This document shows, piece after piece, positions 25,799 to 34,686 of a DNA stretch of 64,000 nucleotides (its first letter is position 1; each line of letters opens with the position of its first letter). The translations under genes and the position numbers were made by a program. The DNA comes from Petrachloros mirabilis ULC683 (GTDB lineage: Bacteria > Cyanobacteriota > Cyanobacteriia > Thermosynechococcales > Thermosynechococcaceae), in the NCBI RefSeq assembly GCF_009939295.1, contig NZ_WVIC01000012.1, positions 29,418 through 93,417 of the forward strand, read 5' to 3'. Below the pieces are notes generated by a model. The model worked only from the letters and a program-made list of their open reading frames with translations, searched no databases and was not told where the DNA came from.

Positions 25799-25831
25799 TT
25801 GGGTCAAGGTCGTTGCTTTGACCCAATTTTT
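25799..25831 (+). terminator. Rho-independent terminator
   Basis: TTGGGTCAA and TTGACCCAA form a nine-base stem with a ten-base loop, followed by TTTTTA. It ends the transcript of the small basic-protein gene, and the same stem could serve moaC-side transcription only poorly because the U-run is on the plus strand. The 110 bases between the gene and this stem hold no recognisable RNA gene. Confidence 0.8.
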
Positions 25832-25862
25832 ATGATAGACGCTCGACATTCCAAATCTGAAC

Positions 25863-26375
25863 TCATACCTGCGCCTGCCAGTAGCCTGAGCGTCCCCCCC
25901 GTTTTTCCAGAAGTCGAATCTGTTCAATGGCAATGGATTTTTCTAGTGCTTTGGCCATGTCGTAGAGGGTCAATGCTGCCACAGAAACAGCGGTGAGGGC
26001 TTCCATTTCTACCCCCGTTTCTGCCTTTGTCTTAACAGTTGCCGTAATTTGATAGCCCGGCAACTGGCGATCCACAGCAATTTGTACCGAGACTTTGCTG
26101 AGCGGTAGGGGATGACAGAGTGGAATCAACTGGGCGGTTTGCTTGGCAGCCATAATACCCGCCAACCGGGCGGTACCCAAGACATCGCCTTTGGGAGCAT
26201 TTCCCGCTTCAAGGGTGGCAAGGGTTGCAGCCTGCATTCGCACCTGCGCGATCGCAGTGGCTTCACGAATGGTAACCGCTTTGGCAGAAACATCGACCAT
26301 CTGAGCCTGTCCCTGATTGTTCAGGTGAGAAAGCGATTCTAGGGCAGGATCTGGAGCAGAGGTTGAATCGGTCAT
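25863..26375 (-). CDS. moaC: Cyclic pyranopterin monophosphate synthase
   Basis: A 170-residue enzyme of molybdenum cofactor synthesis that forms cPMP from the MoaA product. [33 protein letters not shown], the active-site [10 protein letters not shown] and the [20 protein letters not shown] block are all present, with the catalytic Asp in TLYDMAKA. Typical length with a short disordered N-terminus. It is a lone gene here, pointing away from the tRNA-Arg. Molybdenum enzymes expected in such a host include nitrate reductase. Confidence 0.96.
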   Translation of the reverse strand: MTDSTSAPDPALESLSHLNNQGQAQMVDVSAKAVTIREATAIAQVRMQAATLATLEAGNAPKGDVLGTARLAGIMAAKQTAQLIPLCHPLPLSKVSVQIAVDRQLPGYQITATVKTKAETGVEMEALTAVSVAALTLYDMAKALEKSIAIEQIRLLEKRGGRSGYWQAQV

Positions 26376-26490
26376 AGGTTAAGGGGCTGGCAATACCTGC
26401 AATCATCTGCTGGCAAGATAACGAAACACCGAAAAAAATGGTTTCTGAGCACCAGCGTCCTGCAACTATGATAAGATGATAGACCTGTTA

Positions 26491-26563
26491 GGGCTTGTAG
26501 CTCAGTGGATAGAGCACGTGGCTACGGACCACGGTGTCGGGGGTTCAACTCCCTCCAAGCCCG
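26491..26563 (+). tRNA. tRNA-Arg (anticodon ACG)
   Basis: A 73-nt cloverleaf. Acceptor stem GGGCTTG pairs with CAAGCCC, the D arm is GCTC...GAGC, the anticodon stem is CGTGG/CCACG with loop CTACGGA, and the T arm has TTCAACT. The anticodon ACG reads CGN arginine codons after A34-to-inosine editing. CCA is not encoded. It runs opposite to the next tRNA. Confidence 0.95.
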
Positions 26564-26580
26564 TTTTAATTTTTGCTTAA

Positions 26581-26662
26581 TGCGGATGGCGAGACTCGAA
26601 CTCGCAAGGCTTTCGCCACACGCCCCTCAAGCGTGCGTGTCTACCGGTTCCACCACATCCGC
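26581..26662 (-). tRNA. tRNA-Leu (anticodon GAG)
   Basis: An 82-nt cloverleaf with the long variable arm of class II tRNAs (GGCGAAAGCC). Acceptor stem GCGGATG pairs with CATCCGC, the anticodon stem is CACGC/GCGTG with loop TTGAGGG, and the T loop is TTCGAGT. GAG reads CUC and CUU leucine codons. CCA is not encoded. It converges with tRNA-Arg 17 bases away. Confidence 0.95.
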
Positions 26663-26974
26663 AAGGAAACCATTTGGTTTGAATGTCGTTCGCAAACGCC
26701 ACCAAAGGCATAGAGAACGGCACTTCGCTATCAATGGCTCACCTAGTATAGCAGCATATCTGATGGTCTGATTTAGAGCCAAAAGAGAATCCAGCCAAAT
26801 TCTGTCTTGGTCGGGCTGACAATGGCCACAAGTCTGAACATAGGTGCTTTGGAGGATCAAGATGGGGATTTCATCACCCATGGGGGTGGGAATATTCTGC
26901 TCAGTTGCCAGTGCTCTGGATGTTGAGTGGATCGCTGACAGATTATAGTAAAAGGGCTTTTGAGTGATGTCCCT
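26663..26974. other. Gene-free stretch downstream of the tRNAs
   Basis: About 310 bases. Possible promoter sequences for the small membrane protein at 26975 lie near the end (TTATAG at about 26943). I see no gene, repeat or structured RNA in the rest. The minus-strand frame here has no protein-like character. Confidence 0.5.
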
Positions 26975-27139
26975 ATGTCCTTATTTCGGCAATATATCGC
27001 CCCTTTTCTGATTGTCTGTATCTTTTTGATGGCGCTGCTGGCTGTCAGTGCCCGTATTTTTCTGCCCAGCGATATGGCACAACCTGCCCCTGTGGGAACC
27101 GTGCCTCTGAGGTTTGAGGAGCATAGGCTAGGAGTCTAA
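26975..27139 (+). CDS. Small single-helix membrane protein
   Basis: A 54-residue frame starting MSLFRQYIAPFLIVC. Residues 9-30 form one hydrophobic helix (FLIVCIFLMALLAVSARIFL), followed by a Pro/Ala segment (PSDMAQPAPVG). The stop overlaps the start of the GNAT gene in a TAATG junction, which argues for translational coupling and that the frame is real. The family is unnamed to me. A second, out-of-frame ATG seven bases upstream is less likely. Confidence 0.6.
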   Translation: MSLFRQYIAPFLIVCIFLMALLAVSARIFLPSDMAQPAPVGTVPLRFEEHRLGV

Positions 27140-27606
27140 TGCCAGTGAAATCCCAATTGCCACCTGGGTTTCGATTGCAGGTCGGCAAAAGGTGCGATCG
27201 CGCTTTACTAATGCACTGTCTGTGGCACAGCTACCAGGCCGTCAACCCCCAGGTTGCGTCCGATCATTTGGTTAATCTCCTCGATCAGTATTGGACGGAG
27301 GCGACTCCGGTCTGGTTTGCCTATGCCATGGATACAGAAATGCCCTGTGGCTGTCTGTGGCTAGGACGGGCAGTGGATGCCCTCACGGGAGAGCGCTACA
27401 CCCATGTGTTTTTGGTTTACGTTGCCCCCGACTATCGGCGACGGGGGCTGGGTTCAGCTCTAATGGCACATGCAGAGCAATGGGCGGCTCACCAGGGCGA
27501 TCGCCAGATGGGGCTGCAAGTGTTTACGGGGCATCAACCCGCCCAACAGCTCTATCAATCCCTGGGCTATCAATCCCAGTCGCTTTCCTTGGTGAAGGCG
27601 CTCTAG
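27139..27606 (+). CDS. GNAT-family N-acetyltransferase
   Basis: A 155-residue GNAT enzyme. Motif A, VYVAPDYRRRGLGSALMAHAE (split strand then pyrophosphate loop RRRGLG), sits near residues 94-114. The motif B region QVFTGHQPAQQLYQSLGYQSQS shows the typical tyrosine and Gly-Tyr turn. The acceptor substrate is not predictable. Coupled by TAATG to the upstream small membrane protein, suggesting a two-gene transcript. Confidence 0.87.
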   Translation: MPVKSQLPPGFRLQVGKRCDRALLMHCLWHSYQAVNPQVASDHLVNLLDQYWTEATPVWFAYAMDTEMPCGCLWLGRAVDALTGERYTHVFLVYVAPDYRRRGLGSALMAHAEQWAAHQGDRQMGLQVFTGHQPAQQLYQSLGYQSQSLSLVKAL

Positions 27607-27650
27607 GGCAAATCCCAATTTTTGCTGAGTGACCGGCGAACCCATGGCTG

Positions 27651-27848
27651 CTAAACGACCTGGGGGGAGTATCCCGAGTTTGCGATCGCAGCCACAACTG
27701 CCTCCGCCGACACCGTGGTTTTGACCTTAACCACCTTGGTCTGCGGATCTGCTTGCACTTGAGCCGCAGGATCCAAGGCAATCACCGTAGCAGTGATGGT
27801 TTCAGCGCAGGCCGCGCAGGCCATATCAGAAACAGTCAGGGTAATCAT
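27651..27848 (-). CDS. Atx1-like copper metallochaperone
   Basis: A 65-residue ferredoxin-like HMA domain. Metal site MACAACAET (Met-x-Cys-x2-Cys, residues 9-17) follows the first strand ITLTVSD. The rest, VVKVKTTVSAEAVVAAIANSG, matches cyanobacterial Atx1-type carriers that hand Cu(I) to the thylakoid and plasma-membrane ATPases CtaA and PacS. The ATG at 27848 gives the standard N-terminus; a longer frame to 27920 would overlap rlmN and is rejected. No copper ATPase is nearby. Confidence 0.88.
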   Translation of the reverse strand: MITLTVSDMACAACAETITATVIALDPAAQVQADPQTKVVKVKTTVSAEAVVAAIANSGYSPQVV

Positions 27849-27858
27849 GGGGAATTTC

Positions 27859-28914
27859 CTAAATTGGGGACTGTGACTCAGAGGAATGACCAGCTCGTAG
27901 TTGACCACAGGCAGCATCACGATCTAATCCCCGGGAGCGGCGAATGCTAGCCGCAATTCCCTTCTCTTGCAATAAATTTAGAAACCCCTGCAATTGCTGA
28001 CCACGAGGACGCTGGTAGGAAACTTCCTCAATGGGATTATAAGGAATCAAATTAACGTGGCTCTGGAACCCCCGCAGGTGTTGAGCCAATTCCAGGGCAT
28101 GTTGGGGCTGGTCATTTAAGCCAGCCAAGACAATGTATTCAAAGGTAACGCGACGCCCGGTTATGCGCACATAGTCCCGACAGTCGGCCAGCAATGCCGT
28201 TAAGGGATAATGATTGGCGCTGGGCACCAGTTGACTTCGTAATGCCTGGTTGGAGGCATGGAGACTGACGGCCAAGGTGATTTGCAATTTCGCCTCGGCC
28301 AGTTGATGAATCCGCCCCGGAATACCCACCGTTGACACCGTAATCGAGCGCTGGCCAATGCCGACATCTTGGTTGAGCGAGCGTACTGCTTCCAGAACAT
28401 TCGCTAAATTTAGCAGGGGTTCACCCATGCCCATAAACACCACATTGCTGACCCGTTGCTGAAAGTCTTCCTGAACCGTCAGTACCTGATCGACAATTTC
28501 GTGCCGTCCCAGATGGCGCTGAAACCCGCCTTTGCCCGTGGCACAAAAGTCGCAGGCCATGGCGCAACCGACTTGAGACGAGACACAAACCGTCAGCCGC
28601 TTAGCAGTGGGAATCCCCACAGTTTCAATAATTTGCCCATCTTCTAGGCGCAGCAGGTATTTCACTGTGCCATCTTGGCTGGGAGAGCGCAGTGCAAGCT
28701 GAGAGCGACCCACAGGCACATCAGCCAATGACTGCCGCCACGGCTTGGGCAGTACCGTGATTTCACTCAAGGAGCGAATGCCCTTTTGATAAATCCACTG
28801 GTGAAGTTGCTGCCCCCGATAGGCAGGCTGGTCTTGGGTTTGCACCCAAGCAGTGAGCTGCTGGCGCGAGGCTCCCAACAAGGGCGGAATCGTTGACCGT
28901 GAAGAAGGAACCAA
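27859..28914 (-). CDS. rlmN: 23S rRNA/tRNA adenine-C2 methyltransferase
   Basis: A 351-residue radical-SAM methylase of A2503 in 23S rRNA and A37 in some tRNAs. The cluster motif Cys-x3-Cys-x2-Cys is at Cys117, Cys121 and Cys124 ([11 protein letters not shown]). The methyl-carrying cysteine is in DAACGQL (Cys336). Also present are [11 protein letters not shown] and SLHAS. The first usable start is TTG at 28914; no ATG lies between it and an upstream stop. It ends ten bases upstream of the copper chaperone start on the same strand. Confidence 0.95.
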   Translation of the reverse strand: MVPSSRSTIPPLLGASRQQLTAWVQTQDQPAYRGQQLHQWIYQKGIRSLSEITVLPKPWRQSLADVPVGRSQLALRSPSQDGTVKYLLRLEDGQIIETVGIPTAKRLTVCVSSQVGCAMACDFCATGKGGFQRHLGRHEIVDQVLTVQEDFQQRVSNVVFMGMGEPLLNLANVLEAVRSLNQDVGIGQRSITVSTVGIPGRIHQLAEAKLQITLAVSLHASNQALRSQLVPSANHYPLTALLADCRDYVRITGRRVTFEYIVLAGLNDQPQHALELAQHLRGFQSHVNLIPYNPIEEVSYQRPRGQQLQGFLNLLQEKGIAASIRRSRGLDRDAACGQLRAGHSSESQSPI

Positions 28915-29037
28915 GAGCGTTGTGCTAAATCAGTATCTCTATGCTGCCACATTGTCATCGGCTGCGACTGTTTGCACGAGATAGGGTGGCGGCCTTGGGT
29001 GCTTTCCCCAAGCTCCAAGTCTGAATCTGGACAGGGC

Positions 29038-31560
29038 TTAAACGATGGTTTGCCAGAGAACATACCCCAAAACCAGGGTGGAAACATGCTGTGGCACCAG
29101 CATTGAGATCGATTGACGAGCAATTTTCTGGGTCAATAGCAGTGTCAGCAATATAGCGGCCATCAAAGTGGTGCCCTGGAGAAAGGCAATCACCGCTGGG
29201 TGTGCCACCCAGATCGGGAGGCTGGTGCCCGAGAAGCCAAAGGTTGCCCAGGTGACCGGTAACAGTTGACCAGCCTCCCCCAAGCCCAAACGCAGGTAGT
29301 GGGCAAGGGTTCCCCCCAAAACCAGGGGTAAGTAGCCATAGGCCAATTCCACGAAAGGACGAGGCTGGTGCAGAATGATCCGCATGAAGCCATGGGCGAT
29401 CAGGGGTAACAGAGGTGCGATCGCCAGCACCCCCACAGACACCGCTGCATGAATCCCAAATTGCTCCAGATGTAAATTCACCCCCAGCCAGGCTTGTAGT
29501 TCCGGCAACCGATGCAGAAAAATTCCCCCTAACAGGAGCATGAGCAATGCCACCTCATAACTGCGGGGTTGATGGGTTGTCCACAGTTCAATGCCGGGCG
29601 GACGCAGATTCAGCTCCACGGAGCGGTGGGGGCAGGCTTTGAGACAAGTCATGCACAGAACGCAGTCCCGGTTGTCTTCGAGCTGAGCTGGGTGGGAATA
29701 GAGGGGGCAGCCCTCGGTTTCCAACCCTTCCCCCTTTTGGGGGCCGCCCTTGTAGCACTGGTAGGTGGTGCATTCTGCCGAACAGGTGCCTTGCTGGGCA
29801 CGTAATTCTGTCATTGAGAGTTTGGCAAATAGGCCATTCATGCCGCCAATGGGGCAGAGATAGCGACACCAAAAGCGCCGCTCAAAAATCACCGAGCCAA
29901 TCACCGCGCCCCCAGTAATCAGCAACAGCAGCCAACTGGAGAGATAAGCGGTATTCTGCAAATCCCAAAGCTCTTCCCAAAGGAAAATTAGGGCAAACAA
30001 GCCCAATAAAAACCAGCCGCCCCACTGCTCGGCTGAATGGCGGGGCCAGCGCTTGAGTTCCCGGGGCACCAGCCACAGGGACAGCTTTTGAGCCACTTCG
30101 CCATAAATCATAAAGGGGCAGATGGCGCACCAGAGCCGTCCGACAAAGGGAAACCCGATCAGCACCAAGGGCCACCACCAGGCCCAGAATAGGTTCAAGG
30201 CAAAATTCTGGTCGCGGCTCTGGGGTCCGACAAACAAAATCCCCACCACAAAGGCAAATAAGGCGAGGGTAAACCCGTAGTTAATCCGCGTCGGCCACCA
30301 ATCACTGCGGAGAAAGCGACGTAGCCAGGGATAGGCATTCAGGAGATTCCAGCGAAATCGTTGTTTTTTAGTCCCGCTGGGCCAGAACAGCTCTTCGGTC
30401 AGATCTCCTTGACTCGGTGCTTGGGCCACAGCCCGTTCCACTAGGCTTTGCAACTCGGAAACATTGCCCGGAAAGGCATAGGTCTGAAGTCGCCGCAGCG
30501 CTTCTGGGGTCATCCCCCGCCTAGGGAAGCCCTTGCTCTGGGCAATCAAGCTGAGGTAATAGTCCACTTTGACCTTAATATCGGCTTTGCGAATTCGCAG
30601 GGGGGGCACCTTAATGGAATGCTGAATGAAGGGGGATAGCGCTTTCATCACCTTTTCGGTGACGATGATGATTCGGGCGGTGGATTGCCGGACTTCTACA
30701 GGGAGATTGGGGTCGCGGGAGACCGGACTGTAGGTTTGGGTCTCTAGCAAGGTCTTAATCCCAGGAAGCAGTTCCGAGGGCAGTTCTTGAATATTGTTGA
30801 GAACCAGGGTGCCATCCCCTAGGGCTTCCAGCAATCCCGGTTTGCCGCCCCCTCGGCCCCATAAATCGGCTCCACTGGCTTGGAGGGTGCCACAGTTGAC
30901 TTTGATTATGGGTTCCCGTCGCCAGGGGGAGCCAAAGTGAATCAGGGCGGCGATGTTGTCTTTTTCCAAGCCCGGTTCTCCGAAAATGAGGACGGGCTGG
31001 CGATCGCGGGCTGCCTGTTTAATTTGCTGTCGTAGCTTGACGGCATAGCGACTGGTACCGACAATGCCATGCTTTACGCGCGGCACCAAATAGGGTCGGA
31101 GGACGGCCTGGCGCTCCTGTTCAAAGGCCAGTTGCGACGAGACCTGCTGCAATTCCGCTGCCAATTGCCGCGACACTGCTTGCGCTAGCTCGGGATAGGC
31201 TGCCGCCAGTTCTAAAAATGCCTCCTTGGGTAAGACTCCCAACTCACAATCTGTGAGGGTAATCACGGTTCGGGCAGCGGGTTGATCCAGCAAGAGTTCT
31301 GTGAGATGAATCACTGACCCAGGGAGTAAGCTGGTGGCCTGAGCTGACCCTGTCGGACTGGTGCGGTAGCTCTCCAGTCGTCCTGTTCGCAAAATGTAGA
31401 GGGCGTCGGGGGGGGTGTCTTCTAATACCAGGCGGCGGTTAGCGGCCACTTCTCGGATTTCTAATTGGGGTGCGATCGCGGCCAAAACGGGACGGGACAA
31501 TTGGCCTAAGGCCGAGCGCTCCTGTAACCAGACCAGGGAAATGGCCTCCGGTGTGTTCAT
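29038..31560 (-). CDS. Fusion: cNMP-binding, degenerate sigma-54-type AAA, membrane polyferredoxin
   Basis: An 840-residue fusion. Residues 15-135 form a cyclic-nucleotide-binding fold. Residues 165-385 look like the AAA module of sigma-54 activators (VNCGTLQ, FPGNVSELQSLVERA), but the Walker A is GEPGLEKD, the Walker B is TLVLNNIQ (the acidic pair is Asn-Asn) and GAFTGA is absent. Residues 425-840 are a multi-helix membrane region with NapH/NosR-like cysteines: Cys478 and 481, 565 and 569, 593/597/602/618, and a ferredoxin set 633/636/639/643. Cyanobacteria have no sigma-54, so the AAA part is probably a dead, regulatory ATP-binding domain. It lies downstream of the cyanate genes. The electron acceptor and ligand are unknown. 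Confidence 0.85.
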   Translation of the reverse strand: MNTPEAISLVWLQERSALGQLSRPVLAAIAPQLEIREVAANRRLVLEDTPPDALYILRTGRLESYRTSPTGSAQATSLLPGSVIHLTELLLDQPAARTVITLTDCELGVLPKEAFLELAAAYPELAQAVSRQLAAELQQVSSQLAFEQERQAVLRPYLVPRVKHGIVGTSRYAVKLRQQIKQAARDRQPVLIFGEPGLEKDNIAALIHFGSPWRREPIIKVNCGTLQASGADLWGRGGGKPGLLEALGDGTLVLNNIQELPSELLPGIKTLLETQTYSPVSRDPNLPVEVRQSTARIIIVTEKVMKALSPFIQHSIKVPPLRIRKADIKVKVDYYLSLIAQSKGFPRRGMTPEALRRLQTYAFPGNVSELQSLVERAVAQAPSQGDLTEELFWPSGTKKQRFRWNLLNAYPWLRRFLRSDWWPTRINYGFTLALFAFVVGILFVGPQSRDQNFALNLFWAWWWPLVLIGFPFVGRLWCAICPFMIYGEVAQKLSLWLVPRELKRWPRHSAEQWGGWFLLGLFALIFLWEELWDLQNTAYLSSWLLLLITGGAVIGSVIFERRFWCRYLCPIGGMNGLFAKLSMTELRAQQGTCSAECTTYQCYKGGPQKGEGLETEGCPLYSHPAQLEDNRDCVLCMTCLKACPHRSVELNLRPPGIELWTTHQPRSYEVALLMLLLGGIFLHRLPELQAWLGVNLHLEQFGIHAAVSVGVLAIAPLLPLIAHGFMRIILHQPRPFVELAYGYLPLVLGGTLAHYLRLGLGEAGQLLPVTWATFGFSGTSLPIWVAHPAVIAFLQGTTLMAAILLTLLLTQKIARQSISMLVPQHVSTLVLGYVLWQTIV

Positions 31561-31629
31561 GGCTAGCCCTCTCGCAACAGTTAACTTTACGCTAGCCTAT
31601 GGCACCTGTGCGTTGTGAAGCGATGCTCC

Positions 31630-32100
31630 TTAAATCGGAGCGTTGATCAGTCCCGGATGATTGAGGGGACGAGGGCCAGGAGCGGGCCAATGGAAGCGAC
31701 GGTCTGCGGCGGCGATCGGACGGTCGTTAATACTGGCCTCCCGTCGCTGCATGAGGCCGCTGTTGGCAAATTCCCAGTTTTCGTTGCCATAGGCCCGATA
31801 CCACTGTCCGGCATCGTCATGCCATTCGTACTGGAATCGCACCGCAATTCGGTTGTCGCCAAAGGCCCACAGCTCTTTGACTAGGCGGTAGTCCAGCTCC
31901 TTGTCCCATTTGCGGCGCAGAAAGGCGCGAATAGCGTCGCGCCCTTGGAAGATTTCAGCCCGGTTGCGCCAGTGACTATCTTCGGTGTAAGCCAGGGCGA
32001 CTCGGTCGGGGTCGCGGCTGTTCCAGGCATCTTCGGCCATGCGGACTTTGGCGATCGCACCTTCTCGATCAAACGGCGGCACGATGGATTGCGGACTCAT
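31630..32100 (-). CDS. SnoaL/NTF2-like protein (DUF1348)
   Basis: A 156-residue protein of the cone-like NTF2 fold. [22 protein letters not shown] near the N-terminus and [24 protein letters not shown] later are the DUF1348 signature. The ATG at 32100 is chosen; the TTG at 32121 would lie in MITE-A copy 3. Such proteins bind small hydrophobic ligands or act as isomerase-like enzymes, but the role here is unknown. It lies between cynS and the fusion gene, all on the minus strand. Confidence 0.88.
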   Translation of the reverse strand: MSPQSIVPPFDREGAIAKVRMAEDAWNSRDPDRVALAYTEDSHWRNRAEIFQGRDAIRAFLRRKWDKELDYRLVKELWAFGDNRIAVRFQYEWHDDAGQWYRAYGNENWEFANSGLMQRREASINDRPIAAADRRFHWPAPGPRPLNHPGLINAPI

Positions 32101-32159
32101 GGCAGGGGCTCCAACACACAAATCTAAGAAGATGATTTAAAAGCCTCCAACATCCTTAC

Positions 32160-32305
32160 ACTCGCCCCCCTGCCCCCCTCGCGAAGCGTGCCCGAAGGGC
32201 GTAATTTGGGGGGTTCTGAATATCTCACAGTCCCCCAGAATGGGGGATGTAGGGGGCGAATGCAGGGTGAAATCGTTTTTCTCAGACTTGTGTGTACACG
32301 GTAGC
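32160..32305. mobile_element. MITE-A copy 3, degraded left end
   Basis: The right end TGTGTGTACACGGTAGC (32289-32305) is perfect. The left end is eroded. The interior shares CCCCCTCGCGAAGCGTGCCC and AGGGCGTAATTTGGGGGG with copy 4. The right flank CCGCCCTGGGAGAGGG belongs to the same CTCTCCC palindrome class that hosts copies 1 and 2. It lies between cynS and the DUF1348 gene. Confidence 0.6.
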
Positions 32306-32393
32306 CCGCCCTGGGAGAGGGATTTAGGGTGAGGGCTACACAAGTGGGATGCACCCTGGCCAACAGCCTTCGGAGCGAGATTGATGGCAGCGG

Positions 32394-32837
32394 CTACCAC
32401 TTCTTGTAGGGCAAAAACTTGCCGCACATAATGATTTTGACGCGATCGCCCTTGGGATCTTCTTGCTTTTCCACATCCAGGGTGAAGTCGATGGCGCTCA
32501 TAATGCCGTCCCCAAACTTTTCATGAACCACGGCCTTGATGGGCATCCCGTAGACCTGCATGATCTCGTAGAAGCGATAGATTAGTGGGTCGGCGGGAAT
32601 GACCGGATCAAGGGAACCTTTGAGGGGGCATTCTGTGAGCGGCTCAATCAGGGATGCATCGGCTCCAATCGCTTCTACGATTTTGGTGGCTTCTTCTAGA
32701 GAAGCACTGGCCTGACGGTAAATGACGGCGGCAAGCCAGACTTCATCACCGCCGACTTTGGCTTCTAGATCCGCGAAGGTCAGACCCGCAGCTTTTTTGG
32801 CGGCCAGAAGTTTTTCGGTCACAACAGAAATTGACAT
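32394..32837 (-). CDS. cynS: Cyanate hydratase (cyanase)
   Basis: A 147-residue enzyme converting cyanate and bicarbonate to ammonia and CO2. The catalytic triad Arg88, Glu91 and Ser114 is in place ([11 protein letters not shown] and [10 protein letters not shown]), as is [14 protein letters not shown] at the end. The N-terminal helix-turn-helix-like domain is complete. It is the last gene of the cyn cluster, 93 bp after cynD. Its presence fixes the substrate of the neighbouring transporter as cyanate, or nitrite with cyanate. Confidence 0.97.
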   Translation of the reverse strand: MSISVVTEKLLAAKKAAGLTFADLEAKVGGDEVWLAAVIYRQASASLEEATKIVEAIGADASLIEPLTECPLKGSLDPVIPADPLIYRFYEIMQVYGMPIKAVVHEKFGDGIMSAIDFTLDVEKQEDPKGDRVKIIMCGKFLPYKKW

Positions 32838-32930
32838 GGTAAGTCCTTGGGTTACGTCTAGGCGGTCAAAGTTAGTCCTGGGCGGGAGCCCCAGTGAGAA
32901 AAGAGAGACTTCAGCCTGGGAGCGGCTGAC

Positions 32931-33815
32931 TTATCGCCCCACCCTCGCGGCTTCCACCGCCCGAGTTTCGCGGAACAGGTGGCTTTCCATTTCCGCTTTC
33001 AGCTTGGGATAGGCGGGGTGCTGCTGAATGGTTTCGCGGTTGCGGGGCCGGGGAAAGGGCACGTCCAGGATTTCGTCGATGCGGGCGGCAGGGCCACGGG
33101 TCATCATGACGATGCGATCGCTGAGCAGCAGGGCTTCCTCGATGCTGTGGGTAATCATGATCACGGTTTTGCGCTGCTGTTCCCAGATGCGCTCAACTTC
33201 CTCTTGCAGAAAGCCCCGCGTCAGAGCATCTAAGGCACCAAAGGGCTCGTCCATGAGCAAGATTTGAGGGTTAATGGCCAGGGCGCGGGCAATGCCCACC
33301 CGCTGCCGCATCCCCCCCGATAGCTCGTGGGGATGCTTCTTTTCGGCTCCGGCAAGTCCCACCAATTGCAGATATTCCTTGAGGATGCGATCGCGCCGTT
33401 TCGCCGAAATTTTCGGATCCACCGTTTCCACCGCAAACCGCAGGTTTTCCTCCACCGTCATCCACGGCATCAGCGCATAGTTCTGGAAGACCATGCCCCG
33501 ATCTGACCCTGGCCCAGTGATGGGGGCACCGTTCAGTAACACCTCGCCACTGCTAATAGAGCTAAGACCCGCAATCATATTCAGAAGGGTCGATTTACCA
33601 CAGCCAGAAGGGCCGATGATGGTCACAAAGGTATTGGGCTCAATCTCCAGATTAATATCCTGGATGGCCACGAAATCGCGCCGGGTCTTGCCCGTTAGCT
33701 TGTTGAACCAACCCCTTTTGCCAGGGAAAACCTTGGTGACGTTGCGGATCGACAACTGAGCCGTTGACGATTGCTGTTCCACAAAAGTAGCAGTATTCAC
33801 GGGTGCCAATCTCAT
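32931..33815 (-). CDS. cynD: Cyanate ABC transporter ATPase
   Basis: About 294 residues from ATG 33815. Walker [20 protein letters not shown]-loop [13 protein letters not shown], signature [15 protein letters not shown], Walker [17 protein letters not shown] and switch THSIEEA are all standard for the nitrate/taurine/cyanate branch. An ORF start eight codons upstream is possible but would overlap cynB by 28 bases. The chosen ATG gives an ATGA overlap with the cynB stop. Identity as cynD rests on the link to cynS. Confidence 0.93.
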   Translation of the reverse strand: MRLAPVNTATFVEQQSSTAQLSIRNVTKVFPGKRGWFNKLTGKTRRDFVAIQDINLEIEPNTFVTIIGPSGCGKSTLLNMIAGLSSISSGEVLLNGAPITGPGSDRGMVFQNYALMPWMTVEENLRFAVETVDPKISAKRRDRILKEYLQLVGLAGAEKKHPHELSGGMRQRVGIARALAINPQILLMDEPFGALDALTRGFLQEEVERIWEQQRKTVIMITHSIEEALLLSDRIVMMTRGPAARIDEILDVPFPRPRNRETIQQHPAYPKLKAEMESHLFRETRAVEAARVGR

Positions 33816-34666
33816 GAGTTTCGACCAAATGCAACACATTTCTCCAGAGCTGCAAACAAGCTATCCAGCAGCAGCCCCACCAGACCAATAATAAAAATGG
33901 CCACCAGAATATTGGGAATGGATAGGTTGTTCCATTCATTCCAGATGAAATAGCCCAGCCCTGTACCCAGCAGCATCTCTGCCGCCACAATCACCAACCA
34001 CGCAATGCCCATGCTGATCCGCAGCCCTGAGACAATGTTGGGCAGTGCCGCTGGAATAATCACCTTGAGAATGGTGCGCAGGCGCGAGGCTCCCAGCGTA
34101 TTGGCCACATCCAGGTAGTCCTTGTCAACATTGGCCACCCCAAAGGTGGTGTTGATGAGTGTGGGCCACATACTGGAAATGAAAATGATGAAAATGCCGG
34201 TCTTCTCGGAATCGCGCAGCAGGTAAAGCCCCAAGGGCAGCCAGGCCAAGGGCGAAATAGGCTTGAGCAACTGCACATAGGGATTAAATGCCTTGTAGGC
34301 CACTGGGGAAATGCCAATTAAAATCCCCAGCGGCACGGCCACCAGCGAGGCCGCAATATAGCCGATAGCGACTCGTCGCAGACTGATGAGCAGGTTCCAG
34401 CCAATGCCCAGGTCATTGGGGCCGTTGTCGAAAAAGGGGTTAGTCACCCACCACCAAAATTCCTGAAGGGTCTCCGTCGCGGTGGGTACCCCTCTAATAA
34501 ACCAGCCTGAGCGTGCCCCCACTTCCCAAAACAGCAGGAACAGTCCCAAGGAGAGCATAAACAACCCAAAGGCTTTCACACTCTCGTTTTGCCACAGCGC
34601 CTCCTGATTCTCAGTCTTGCCAACAACAGGGGCAGCGTTACTCAACGCCATGATCTGAACCTCCAT
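33812..34666 (-). CDS. cynB: Cyanate ABC transporter permease
   Basis: A 284-residue membrane protein with about six helices, the first near residues 32-52 ([18 protein letters not shown]). The permease motif that docks the ATPase is visible as [20 protein letters not shown], followed by [19 protein letters not shown]. This is the NrtB/SsuC/CynB family. A second ATG five codons in is also possible. It starts 20 bp after cynA and overlaps cynD by four bases, so the three genes form one unit. Confidence 0.92.
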   Translation of the reverse strand: MEVQIMALSNAAPVVGKTENQEALWQNESVKAFGLFMLSLGLFLLFWEVGARSGWFIRGVPTATETLQEFWWWVTNPFFDNGPNDLGIGWNLLISLRRVAIGYIAASLVAVPLGILIGISPVAYKAFNPYVQLLKPISPLAWLPLGLYLLRDSEKTGIFIIFISSMWPTLINTTFGVANVDKDYLDVANTLGASRLRTILKVIIPAALPNIVSGLRISMGIAWLVIVAAEMLLGTGLGYFIWNEWNNLSIPNILVAIFIIGLVGLLLDSLFAALEKCVAFGRNS

Positions 34667-34686
34667 ACAACTTCCATCAAACTGCT

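Noticed and set aside
29038..31560. Calling the fusion protein a sigma-54 transcription activator
   Set aside because: No GAFTGA loop, broken Walker B, no DNA-binding HTH at the end, and cyanobacteria lack sigma-54.
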